Source: Kaistia defluvii (GTDB taxonomy: Bacteria > Pseudomonadota > Alphaproteobacteria > Rhizobiales > Kaistiaceae). From it: a stretch of DNA of 64,000 nt. The translations under genes were made by a program, and so were the position numbers. Location: NCBI RefSeq assembly GCF_040548815.1, contig NZ_JBEPSM010000003.1, forward strand, positions 496,001-560,000, written 5' to 3'. The notes under the pieces were generated by a model. The model ran no database searches. It worked only from the letters and a program-made list of their open reading frames with translations, and was not told the origin of the DNA. This document shows, piece after piece, positions 42,629 through 51,196 of the stretch (the first letter of the stretch is position 1; the number at the start of each line of letters is the position of its first letter).

Positions 42629-43738
42629 CTAGATGAGGTTGCGGGTGACGGGGTCGAACAGGCAGGCATGCGACATGTCGATGCCCAGCGTGATCGTCTC
42701 GCCCATGCGCGGCGCCTCGTCCGGGTCGAAGCGGCCGGTGACTTCCAGCTCGCCGAAGCGCATCAGCCCGATGGTCTCGGCGCCGGTCGGCTCGACCATC
42801 TCGACCGGCGCGTCGACGCTGGCGATGCTCTTCTTGCTGGCCTTCAGCTCGTGCGAATAGCGGAAGATGTGCTCGGGCCGGACGCCGAGGATGACGTCGC
42901 GGCCCGCCGCGCCCGGCGAGATGCCGTCCTGCAGCGTCAACACCGCCGTGCCACCCGTCGCCTTGATCGAAACCGCCGGTTTGCCCTCGGCGTCGGTGGT
43001 GAGCGTCGCGGGGATGAAGTTCATCGCCGGCGAGCCCATGAAGCCGGCGACGAACATGTTGGCCGGGCGGTCATAGACCACCTGCGGCTCGTCGAACTGC
43101 TGCACCTGGCCCTGGTGCATCACGGCGATGCGCGAGGCGAGCGTCATCGCCTCGACCTGGTCATGCGTGACATAGACCGTGGTCTTGCCGACGCGGTGGT
43201 GCAGCTTCTTGATCTCGGTGCGCATGTCGACGCGCAGCTTGGCGTCGAGGTTGGAAAGCGGCTCGTCGAAAAGGAACAGCTTGGGGTCGCGCACCAGGGC
43301 GCGGCCCATGGCCACGCGCTGGCGCTGGCCGCCGGAAAGCTGGCCGGGCTTGCGCTTCAGCAGTGGCTCGATCTGCAGCAGCGCCGCGACGCGCTTCACC
43401 GCCTCGTCGCGCTGCGGCTTCGGCACGCCGCGGCTTTCCATGCCGAAGGTGATGTTCTCGCGCACGGTCATGGTCGGATAGAGCGCGTAGGACTGGAACA
43501 CCATGGCGATGTCGCGGTCCTTCGGTGCCACCGAATTGACCAGCCGGTCGCCGATGCGGATCTCGCCCTCGGAGACGCTTTCGAGCCCGGCGATCATGGC
43601 GAGCAGGGTGGATTTCCCGCAGCCCGACGGCCCGACCAAGGCGATGAACTCGCCGGTCCGCGCCTCGATGTTGATGCCCTTCAGCACCTCGACGGCGCCG
43701 AAGCTCTTGCGCAGGTTGCGAATGGTCAGGGACGACAT
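42629..43738 (-). CDS. Sugar ABC transporter ATP-binding protein, UgpC/MalK type
   Basis: A 369-residue ATPase with Walker [11 protein letters not shown]-loop [10 protein letters not shown], signature [14 protein letters not shown], Walker [13 protein letters not shown] and switch histidine in [11 protein letters not shown], then a TOBE-type regulatory domain ([10 protein letters not shown]). The start at 43738 has GAGG upstream; a longer start at 43762 is possible. It completes the CUT1 set with the permeases at 43782 and 44681. It is related to, but clearly different from, the ATPase at 24803. Confidence 0.95.
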   Translation of the reverse strand: MSSLTIRNLRKSFGAVEVLKGINIEARTGEFIALVGPSGCGKSTLLAMIAGLESVSEGEIRIGDRLVNSVAPKDRDIAMVFQSYALYPTMTVRENITFGMESRGVPKPQRDEAVKRVAALLQIEPLLKRKPGQLSGGQRQRVAMGRALVRDPKLFLFDEPLSNLDAKLRVDMRTEIKKLHHRVGKTTVYVTHDQVEAMTLASRIAVMHQGQVQQFDEPQVVYDRPANMFVAGFMGSPAMNFIPATLTTDAEGKPAVSIKATGGTAVLTLQDGISPGAAGRDVILGVRPEHIFRYSHELKASKKSIASVDAPVEMVEPTGAETIGLMRFGELEVTGRFDPDEAPRMGETITLGIDMSHACLFDPVTRNLI

Positions 43739-43781
43739 GCGAGCCTCATCGGATTGCAGCAAAGGTCGGGGGAGCGGGTCA

Positions 43782-44684
43782 TCACTTGATCGCTCCCTGG
43801 GTGAGGCCCCGGACGAAATACTTGCCGCCGAGGAAGTAGACGAGCAGGGGCGGCAGCGCGCCGATCAGCACGGCGGCGCTCATCACGTCATAGGCGCGGA
43901 CATTGGTGCCGCTGGCGGTCAGCGCCACGAGCGCGGCGGTGATCGGCTGTTCGCGGCCCGAGGTGAACACGACGCCGAACAGATATTCGTTCCAGATGCC
44001 GGTGAACTGCCAGATCACGGTGACGATCAGGATCGGCGGCGACAGCGGCAGGATGATCTTGCGGAAGATCCGCCAGAAGCCGGCGCCGTCGATGCGCGCC
44101 GCCTTGATCAGGTCGTCGGGAATCGAGACGTAGTAGTTGCGGCAGAACAGGGTGGTGAAGGAGATGCCCTGCACGACGTGGATCAGGATCAGCCCGTAGG
44201 TCGAATTGGTCAGCCCGACCTTGCCGAGCAGGAAGGCCCATGGCATCAGCGCGATCTGTCCCGGCATGAACACGCCGAGCAGCATCAGCGTGAACAGCAC
44301 TTCCGAGCCCTTGAAGCGCCATTTCGACAGCACGTAGCCGTTCATCGCGCCGAGCAGGGTCGAGAGGATGGTGGCGGGCACCGCCATCCAGAGCGAGTTC
44401 AGGAAGTTGCGGCGCATGCCCTCGCAGGTGCCGCCGATACAATAGGTGCTCCAGGCTTCCGCCCAGGCCTTCAGCTGGAAGCTGCGCGGGAAGGCGATCA
44501 GGCCGTTCTGCGCGATCTCCGGCTGCTCGCGGAACGAGTTGAAGACGAGGATCAGCAGCGGCGCCAGGTAGATTACCGCGAAGATCGTGAGCAGCGCGTA
44601 GATGACCGTGCGGCTGACGAAGTGGCGGCGGGAGGCGGCGGCGGCTTCACGGTCATGGACCGCGGCGATGGTGGCGTCGGTCAT
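43782..44684 (-). CDS. Sugar ABC transporter permease, MalG/GtsC type (CUT1)
   Basis: A 300-residue permease with six membrane segments (first about residues 27-47) and an EAA loop [18 protein letters not shown]. It ends RGLTQGAIK. The start overlaps the MalF-like stop by four bases. With the binding protein at 45886, which resembles glucose-binding proteins, it is likely part of a glucose/mannose-type importer. Confidence 0.94.
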   Translation of the reverse strand: MTDATIAAVHDREAAAASRRHFVSRTVIYALLTIFAVIYLAPLLILVFNSFREQPEIAQNGLIAFPRSFQLKAWAEAWSTYCIGGTCEGMRRNFLNSLWMAVPATILSTLLGAMNGYVLSKWRFKGSEVLFTLMLLGVFMPGQIALMPWAFLLGKVGLTNSTYGLILIHVVQGISFTTLFCRNYYVSIPDDLIKAARIDGAGFWRIFRKIILPLSPPILIVTVIWQFTGIWNEYLFGVVFTSGREQPITAALVALTASGTNVRAYDVMSAAVLIGALPPLLVYFLGGKYFVRGLTQGAIK

Positions 44685-45625
44685 GGACGGCTCTCCCGGC
44701 GATGGCGCCAGACCACGAACAGCGCGTAGGGCACCAGCACCACGGCAAGCGCGGCCAGCATCATCATGGCGGCGGCGGCGCCTTCACCGATCTGCCCGCG
44801 CTGGAACATCAGATCGTAGACATAGATGGCCGGGAAGGTGGTCGAGATGCCTGGGCCGCCGCGCGTCAGCGCCGCGACGAGATCGAAGGTCTTGATCGCG
44901 AACTGGATCTGCACCACGGCGACCGCCAGGAAGATCGGCGAGATGATCGGCAGGATCACCCGGCGATAGGTCCGGAAGGTCGAGGCGCCGTCGATCTGCG
45001 CCGCCTTGATCAGGTCCTGGTCGACCGAGCGAAGCCCGGCGAGGAACAGCGCCATGGCGAAGCCCGAGCTTTGCCAGATGCCGGTGATGATGATGGCGTA
45101 GATCGCCGTGCTGCGGTCGGAAGCCAGCGCGAAGTTGAAATCGGTCCAGCCGAGGCTGCGCACCAGCATCTGGATGCCGTCGGTCGGGTTGTAGAGCCAG
45201 CTCCAGACCGTGCCGGTGACGATGAAGGACACGGCGAGCGGATAGAGGAAGATGGTCCGCCAAATCGCCTCGCCGCGCACGCGCTGGTCGATCAGGATGG
45301 CGAGGAGGAGGCCGATGCCCATCGCGCCGACGATGTAGAAGGCGGAGAAGAAGAACAGATTGCTGTAGGCGATGTTCCAGCGCCGGTTGCTCCACAGCGA
45401 AACATAGTTGTCGAGACCGACAAAGCCGTAGCTCGGCAGCAAGGACGAGTTGGACAGCGAGATATACAGCGTCCAGATCGTGAAGACGAAGATGTAGACG
45501 AAGGACGCCGCAAGCGACGGCGCGAGAATGAGGATCGGCGAAATCCGGGTGATACGCTCCCGCCAGGTGGGGCCGGGCGCCGCCGACGCGGAATTCCGGC
45601 CGGCATCCATTGGAACTGTCGACAT
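44681..45625 (-). CDS. Sugar ABC transporter permease, MalF/GtsB type (CUT1)
   Basis: A 314-residue permease; first membrane segment about residues 32-53 (APSLAASFVYIFVFTIW). The EAA loop is DLIKAAQIDGASTFRTY. It has the LSNSSLLPSYGFVGLDNY periplasmic loop seen in glucose-type CUT1 permeases. A family C repeat lies in the 260-base gap between it and the binding-protein gene. Confidence 0.94.
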   Translation of the reverse strand: MSTVPMDAGRNSASAAPGPTWRERITRISPILILAPSLAASFVYIFVFTIWTLYISLSNSSLLPSYGFVGLDNYVSLWSNRRWNIAYSNLFFFSAFYIVGAMGIGLLLAILIDQRVRGEAIWRTIFLYPLAVSFIVTGTVWSWLYNPTDGIQMLVRSLGWTDFNFALASDRSTAIYAIIITGIWQSSGFAMALFLAGLRSVDQDLIKAAQIDGASTFRTYRRVILPIISPIFLAVAVVQIQFAIKTFDLVAALTRGGPGISTTFPAIYVYDLMFQRGQIGEGAAAAMMMLAALAVVLVPYALFVVWRHRRESRP

Positions 45626-45670
45626 TGCTGGCCCTGTCCTTGTGAGCCGGATCCTGGGGACCCGGGCTTC

Positions 45671-45800
45671 TCACCGCTCGCCTCAAGAGAGAGGTCGGCT
45701 CGAAGAGCCGGGTGAGGGTTTAGGGAACCATCGGGGGAGGCCGCGAACCCTCACCCGCCAGCCATCGCTGTCGACCTCTCCCTTGGGGCGAGAGGTGAAG
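45671..45800. repeat. Dispersed palindromic repeat, family C copy 5 (degenerate)
   Basis: Blocks CTCACCGCTCGCCTCAAGAG, GAGGTCGGCTCGAAGAG, GGGTGAGGGTTTAGGGA, ACCCTCACCCGCC and CGACCTCTCCCTTGGGGCGA, ending GAGGTGAAG. It fills the binding-protein/permease gap of the glucose-type operon; nothing else is seen between 45626 and 45885. Confidence 0.75.
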
Positions 45801-45885
45801 AATGGCGCAGGTGATGGAAGGGCGATGTAGCCTGACCAGGGAACCGGGCGCGACGCCGAGGCATCGCGCCCGGAAGCGCGGTTCG

Positions 45886-47151
45886 TTACATCTGGGCCTC
45901 GACGGCATCCGCGATCGCGGTCGCCGCCTGTTCGGGCGTCATGGCCGGCGTGTTCACGAACTCGGTGACCGTATCCATGATCGCGCCGCGATATTTCTGC
46001 GGAATGGTCATGTTGTGGGCCATCGAACGCACCAGCGTGCCAGCCTCGATCGAAGCCTGCAGGTCCTTCTGCGAAAGCTGCTGGCAGGGGTTGAAGCCGG
46101 TCGACAGGTCGACGTCCATGCGGGCCGGGATCGAGCCCTTGGCCTGGTTGAACGCGGTCTGGAACTCCGGCGACAGGATCGTCTTGGCGAGCAGCTGCTG
46201 GCCGGCGATGTAGTCGGGGTCCTTCTGCTTGAAGAACACGACGCTGTCGGCGTTCAGGATGAAGCCGGGCTTGCCCCAGTCGGTCGGCGCCTGGCTGCAG
46301 GTATAGTCGGTGCCTTCCTTGAAGCCGGCCGCGGTCAGCAGGCCGACGGTCCAGTCGCCCATGATGTGGAAGGCGGCGTCGCCGCGGCCAACCATCGCCG
46401 ACATGGTGTCCCAGTCACGGCCGACCATGCCGGGATCCATGTATTTCGACGTCATCAGGCGGAGCTGGGTCAGGGCCTTGACCATGCCCTCGCTGCGCAG
46501 CGCGTCGACGTCGCCCTCGACCAGCGCCTTGCGGAACAGGTCGATGTCCTGGCCGTAGACGACCACTTCGAACACGGTCGAATCCGTCCAGTCGGCCGTC
46601 GAATGGGCGATGCAGATCTTGCCGGCGGCGACGACCTTCTCGCAGGCGGCGTTGAACTCGGCCCAGGTCTTCGGCACCGCCTCGACGCCGGCTTCCTTCA
46701 GCACCTTGGGCGAGGACCAAAGCCAGTTGATGCGGTGGATGTTCATCGGCGCGGCAACCCAGTTGCCGGTCGGCTTCATCACCGAGATCAGCTCGGGCGC
46801 AACGACCTTTTCCCAGCCTTCGGCGGCGGCGAGCTCGTCGAGATTGGCGGTCATGCCAGTGGCGTTCCACTCGGCGATCTCCGGGCCCTTGAGCTGGACG
46901 GCCGGCGGCGCATTGCCGGCGATCACGTCGGCGCGGAGCTTGGCGAGGGTGTTGGCGGTGTGGCCGGCGATCGAGGTCTGTTCCCACTTGCCGCCGGCGG
47001 CGGTGAACATCTCGCCCAGCTTGGCGACGGCGGCGGCGTCCGAGCCGGTCGCCCATTGATGCAGCAGGTTCGTCTTGGGCTCGGCAAGAGCCGTGCCGCT
47101 CAGGAGAGCAAAGGACAATAGCCCAGCGCTCACCTTCCAAGTGAAGGTCAT
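45886..47151 (-). CDS. Periplasmic sugar-binding protein, glucose/mannose type (GtsA-like)
   Basis: A 421-residue binding protein with a signal peptide (to about ALA, residue 23). The mature part has HQWATGSDAAAV, VQLKGPEIAEWNATG and the PMNIHRINWLW segment, which match the glucose-binding GtsA group of CUT1 binding proteins. It is the first gene of the operon binding protein-MalF-MalG-ATPase-SDR-isomerase-SDR. A ROK regulator is divergent, and AT-rich DNA lies between the two starts. GAGAGG precedes the ATG. Glucose or mannose as ligand is inferred from resemblance only. Confidence 0.93.
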   Translation of the reverse strand: MTFTWKVSAGLLSFALLSGTALAEPKTNLLHQWATGSDAAAVAKLGEMFTAAGGKWEQTSIAGHTANTLAKLRADVIAGNAPPAVQLKGPEIAEWNATGMTANLDELAAAEGWEKVVAPELISVMKPTGNWVAAPMNIHRINWLWSSPKVLKEAGVEAVPKTWAEFNAACEKVVAAGKICIAHSTADWTDSTVFEVVVYGQDIDLFRKALVEGDVDALRSEGMVKALTQLRLMTSKYMDPGMVGRDWDTMSAMVGRGDAAFHIMGDWTVGLLTAAGFKEGTDYTCSQAPTDWGKPGFILNADSVVFFKQKDPDYIAGQQLLAKTILSPEFQTAFNQAKGSIPARMDVDLSTGFNPCQQLSQKDLQASIEAGTLVRSMAHNMTIPQKYRGAIMDTVTEFVNTPAMTPEQAATAIADAVEAQM

Positions 47152-47303
47152 GATTCCTCTCCCTAGGTGTCCCGCCCGATACTTACGATCGGTTTGCGCA
47201 GGTACTTGTTTTTATGGCTTTCAGTCCGTCTCCCCGTGATCTGACGCCGTATTTGTTCTATGATGAACTTATTAAGCTGTCAACGCGCCCGCAAAGTTCG
47301 CCA

Positions 47304-48506
47304 ATGTTTGAAGCAAGACTAAAATCGTTCTTCGAGGATGCCGGCGACGGCACGCCTTCGGCGCGCGTCGTCCGCCTGCTGCGCGAGCGCGGCACGCTGA
47401 GCGCGACCGAAATCGTCAGGCTCACCGGCCTCGCCAAATCGACCGTCTCGATGACGCTCGCGGAGCTGCGCCGTTCGGACATCGTCATCGAGAAGGCTAG
47501 CAGCGAAACCGGTCGCGGCGCCAGCGTCGGCCGTCCCGCGACGGCGCTGATGCTCAATCCCAAGGTCGGCACCTGCGTCGGCGTGCTCTTCGGGCTGGAG
47601 GCGATCCAGCTGATCGTCGCCGATGTCTCGCATCGGGTGATCTCCGATCGCAAGGTCCAGATCGAGCCGGATTATTCGCCGGCCGAGGCGGCGGCGCTGA
47701 CCCGTCGCCTGATCGACGAAGCCTATGAGGAGCATGGGCTCGCGCCGGAAGGGCGGCTCGGCGTCGGCGTGGCGGTCGCCGGCCCGATCAATCCCATCGA
47801 CGGCCGCGTGCTGCGCGCCAGCGGCGTGCCGACCTGGGCCGGCACCGATATCCGCGCAACCTTCGGCCCGGTCCTGAAAAGCCCGATCTTCGCCGACAAT
47901 GAGAGCAACTGCGCCGCGATCGCGGAGATGATGTGGGGCGCGGCGATCGGGGTGGAGGATTTCGTCTTCTTCAAGATCGACCTCGGCGTCGGCGGCGCGA
48001 TCGTCAATCGTGGCCATGTCGTCCGGGGCATCGCCGGGTCTGCCGGCGAATTCGGCCATATGATGATCGATCCCGGCGGACCCCTGTGTCGCTGTGGCAA
48101 TCGCGGCTGCCTGGAGCTCTATGCCAGCGCCCGCACGGCGCTCGCCGACACGGAAAGGCGGCTGGGGCGGCCTTTCGACATGGATGGGCTGGTCGCGCTG
48201 GCCCGCGGCGGCGACGAGCCGAGCCGGCGCCAGATCGCCGAGATGGGCGAGGCGGCCGGCAAGGGCCTCGCCATCATCGGCACGGCGATCAATCCGGCGC
48301 TGGTCGTGCTCGGCGGCCGGATGCCGCTGGCGGGCGACATGCTGCTCGGGCCGCTCTCGGAGAGCTTCGAGCGGCACACGCTGGTCAAGCGGGCCGAGAT
48401 CGCGCCCGAAGCGAGGACCCGCTTCGTGCCGGGCGTGTTCACGGACAATGACGCGTGCCTCGGCGCGGTCGGCCTCGTGCTGCGCCATCATGGCCGGCCG
48501 GGCTGA
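47304..48506 (+). CDS. ROK-family transcriptional regulator with intact zinc motif
   Basis: A 400-residue protein: an N-terminal winged helix (LSATEIVRLTGLAKSTVSMTL) followed by a ROK sugar-kinase-like domain. The zinc site is complete (CRCGNRGC, C262, C264 and C269) with the GEFGHM histidine before it. The longest frame starts at 47214, only 62 bases from the divergent gene, but those 30 codons are AT-rich and unlike the rest; ATG 47304 gives normal family length and leaves room for two promoters. It probably represses the divergent glucose-type operon, with a sugar as inducer. Confidence 0.88.
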   Translation: MFEARLKSFFEDAGDGTPSARVVRLLRERGTLSATEIVRLTGLAKSTVSMTLAELRRSDIVIEKASSETGRGASVGRPATALMLNPKVGTCVGVLFGLEAIQLIVADVSHRVISDRKVQIEPDYSPAEAAALTRRLIDEAYEEHGLAPEGRLGVGVAVAGPINPIDGRVLRASGVPTWAGTDIRATFGPVLKSPIFADNESNCAAIAEMMWGAAIGVEDFVFFKIDLGVGGAIVNRGHVVRGIAGSAGEFGHMMIDPGGPLCRCGNRGCLELYASARTALADTERRLGRPFDMDGLVALARGGDEPSRRQIAEMGEAAGKGLAIIGTAINPALVVLGGRMPLAGDMLLGPLSESFERHTLVKRAEIAPEARTRFVPGVFTDNDACLGAVGLVLRHHGRPG

Positions 48507-48569
48507 GATTGCCGGGCGAATGCCGCAATCGCGGATGGAATTTGCAGCACTTCGTGCGAAAACGGGTTC

Positions 48570-49682
48570 ATGCCGATCGATCGTACCCCTCCTTCGCCGC
48601 TCCGCACCGGATCGGCGCCGCCGGCAGAACGGACGGCCTACCAGCCGGCCGGGCAGAACCTCGTCCATGCCGCCGATCACAATCTGCGCGTGACGCTGGA
48701 GGCGCTGCGCCGGACCGGCCCGATGAGCCGGCTGGAACTCGCCCGGCTGACCGGATTGACCGTGCCCGGCATCACCAACATCGTGCGCCGCCTCGTCGCC
48801 GACGGGCTGGTCAGCGAGGGCTCGGACGAGGGGTCGCGCGCCAACCGTTTCGGCCTCGTCGCCGAGGGCGCCGTGTCGCTCGGCATCGACGTCTCGGACG
48901 GCATGGCGCGGCTGGTGGTAATCGACCTCGCCGGCCAGGTCGTGCTGCGCGACGAGCGGCCGGTGCGGGAAGGCGACACCGTCCGCGTCGTCATCGAGCT
49001 CGCTTCCGCGGCGCTGGAACGGCTGGCCGAGGGCACGGCGGCGCGGGTGATGGGCGTCGGCATCACGGCGCTGGATGGCGTCGACGAGATCCGCGCCGCG
49101 CTGGCGCCGCTGCCGGTCATCGTCGAACCCGACACCATCGCGGCAGCGCTGGGCGAGCGGCAGTTCGGGCAGGCCACGGCCGGCGACAGCTTCGTCTATG
49201 TCCTGCTCGGACCCTCGACCCGGGCCGGCATGATCATCGGCGGCTCGGTGTTCAACGGTGTCGACCAGCGGGCAGGGCTCGTCGGCGCGATGCGCACCGG
49301 CGAGGACGGCCGGTTGCTCGACGAGGTCGCCTCGACTACGGCGCTCGCCGGCATCGACACGCTCGATCCGGCCGACCCCGCTGTCGCGCGCTGGATCGAG
49401 GCGGTCACCGCGCATCTGATGGATTCGATCATCGCGATCTCCGCCTTCATCGCGCCGCGCGTCATCTTCATCGGCGGCCGCCTGCCGGCCGATCTTCTGG
49501 CGGCGCTGGTGTCGCGCCTCGCCCGGCAGCGCCAGGAGCGCATGATCGAGCCGACCCAGCCCTACTGGCTGCCGGAACTGGCACCGGGCTCGCTGTCCCG
49601 CGACGCCGTGTTGATGGGAATCGCCGCCATGCCGTTCTTGGAATTCCTGCTGCCCGATCCCCGCCGCCCGTTCAGGCCTTAG
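48570..49682 (+). CDS. ROK-like regulator without the zinc motif
   Basis: A 370-residue protein with an N-terminal winged helix (MSRLELARLTGLTVPGITNIVRRL, about residues 45-80) and a ROK-fold domain. The usual GExGH and CxCGxxGC zinc site is missing, and the sugar-binding loops are degenerate, so it cannot be a sugar kinase and may respond to a different ligand or none. It follows the first ROK gene by 63 bases on the same strand and lies before a family B repeat. Its target is unknown. The start ATG has no strong ribosome site. Confidence 0.82.
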   Translation: MPIDRTPPSPLRTGSAPPAERTAYQPAGQNLVHAADHNLRVTLEALRRTGPMSRLELARLTGLTVPGITNIVRRLVADGLVSEGSDEGSRANRFGLVAEGAVSLGIDVSDGMARLVVIDLAGQVVLRDERPVREGDTVRVVIELASAALERLAEGTAARVMGVGITALDGVDEIRAALAPLPVIVEPDTIAAALGERQFGQATAGDSFVYVLLGPSTRAGMIIGGSVFNGVDQRAGLVGAMRTGEDGRLLDEVASTTALAGIDTLDPADPAVARWIEAVTAHLMDSIIAISAFIAPRVIFIGGRLPADLLAALVSRLARQRQERMIEPTQPYWLPELAPGSLSRDAVLMGIAAMPFLEFLLPDPRRPFRP

Positions 49683-49720
49683 GAAAGCATCCGGGAGGGG
49701 GAGGCCTTCGGCTCCCTCCG

Positions 49721-49830
49721 TCGTCATCCCGGCGGAGGCCGGGATCCAGATGCGCCGTCGGCTCGCCAGAGGGCTCAGCCGTAGTTCACCAGGCCGGTGT
49801 TCATGGGCCCCGGCCTTCGCCGGGGCGATG
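49721..49830. repeat. Dispersed palindromic repeat, family B copy 4
   Basis: Arms TCGTCATCCCGGCGGAGGCC... and ...GGCCTTCGCCGGGGCGATG with TGGGCCCC / GGGATCC edges, in the gap between two convergent ROK genes, where it may also help end transcription. Confidence 0.8.
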
Positions 49831-49841
49831 CGTCCAGACCC

Positions 49842-51134
49842 TTACGCCGATGGCCCTTGCCCGCGCGCGAGCCGGCTGCCCGACCGCGTGTCGTCGCTGC
49901 GCAGCGGCGAGCGGGTCAACTGCGCGGGGTCGGCGGATTCAAGCCGCAGCGCATGCGACAGCGGCAGGGTGGCGGCGCCCAACGCTGCCGCGTCTTCCGA
50001 GCCGACGGCGCGGTGGATGCGCGGCGTCGGGCGGAGGTCGCGCGACAGCGCCTCGCGCACATAGCCGAGCAGCTCGTCGATGATCGTCACCGGAATGCGG
50101 CCGCCGATCAGCACCGCGTCGGGATTGATCAGCAGGCCGATGTCGATCGCCGCCTCGGCGATATGGCCGGCCGCCATGCGCAGCCATTGGGTCAAGAGCC
50201 GCTTGCCATGCGCGTCGAGCGTCAGAAGGTCCTGCGGCCGCTCGACGGCGATGCCGTGGCTGGCGAGATAATCGTAGAGGATGAACAGCGACACGACCTG
50301 GCCGAGCGGCTGCACGCGCTCGCCGGCCGGCGCATCCGGCAGCGTCACTGGCAGCCAGCCGATCTCGCCGCTAATGCCCGTGGTGCCGTGATAGCAGGCG
50401 CCGTCCAAAACCAGCCCGCCGCCGAGGCCGGAGCCGAAGAAGATATAGAAGAAGCTGCGGATCTCGACGCCGAGGCCATAGGTCAGCTCGCCGATCGCGG
50501 CCGCCGTCGCGTCATTGTCGATCAGGATCGGCTGGTCGGTGATGCGGGCGAAGCGCTCGCGCACGTCGACGCTGCGCCAGCTCTTGTAGGCCTCGGGCAT
50601 GCCGATGAACGGGATTTCGCCGAGCCAGTCGGGAAAGGCGACGCCGATGCCGGCGAGGCGCGACTCGTCGATGGCGTGGCGGCGGCGGAACGTCTTCAGC
50701 GCTTCCTTCATCTCGGCAAAGAATTCGTCCGGCAGCATGTAGCGGACTTCGCGGTGGATGCGGTCGCGCACCGTGCCCAGGGCATCGACGGCGACGATGG
50801 TCAGATGGTCGCGGCCGAAGCCGACGCCGACCGCGAAACAGCCTTCCGGATTGATCTCCAACTCGATCGCCGGCTGGCCGCGCATGCCGTAGCGCCGGCG
50901 CGCCTCGACGACGAGGCCGTCATCGATCAGCTTTTCGGTGATGCGGGCGACGGCCTGCTTGCTGAGGCCGGACCGGGCGGCCAGTTCGGTGCGGGAAATC
51001 GGCGCATGCCAACGGATGGTGCGCAGGATCACCGCCTGGTTATGGCTCGCCGCCAGCCCGGAGTTCGAGCCGGCGAGGTCGCCTGGAGCCGTCTTGGATT
51101 TCATCGGGATGTCAGGACCGCCGGCGGAGATCAT
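49842..51134 (-). CDS. ROK-family transcriptional regulator of the mannosidase operon, zinc motif absent
   Basis: A 430-residue repressor-type ROK protein. The winged helix (ISRTELAARSGLSKQAVARITEKLIDDG, about residues 45-75) precedes a ROK domain with DNDATAAAIGE and GSGLGGGLVLDG phosphate-loop segments, but there is GEIGWLP where GExGH is expected and no CxCGxxGC site. It is the last gene of the leftward CUT1/GH38 operon (62 bases after the mannosidase). The start may be 51134 or 51104. It probably senses the sugar freed by the mannosidase; inference from position. Confidence 0.88.
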   Translation of the reverse strand: MISAGGPDIPMKSKTAPGDLAGSNSGLAASHNQAVILRTIRWHAPISRTELAARSGLSKQAVARITEKLIDDGLVVEARRRYGMRGQPAIELEINPEGCFAVGVGFGRDHLTIVAVDALGTVRDRIHREVRYMLPDEFFAEMKEALKTFRRRHAIDESRLAGIGVAFPDWLGEIPFIGMPEAYKSWRSVDVRERFARITDQPILIDNDATAAAIGELTYGLGVEIRSFFYIFFGSGLGGGLVLDGACYHGTTGISGEIGWLPVTLPDAPAGERVQPLGQVVSLFILYDYLASHGIAVERPQDLLTLDAHGKRLLTQWLRMAAGHIAEAAIDIGLLINPDAVLIGGRIPVTIIDELLGYVREALSRDLRPTPRIHRAVGSEDAAALGAATLPLSHALRLESADPAQLTRSPLRSDDTRSGSRLARGQGPSA

Positions 51135-51196
51135 GGGTGACCGTCCGCCGGCGGATAGAGAGCAAGGGTGGCTCGCTTGTCAAGGATGGCGCAGGC

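Noticed and set aside
47214..47303. Thirty extra N-terminal codons of the first ROK regulator
   Set aside because: AT-rich codons unlike the rest of the gene, and it would leave only 62 bases for two divergent promoters; kept as an alternative start only.
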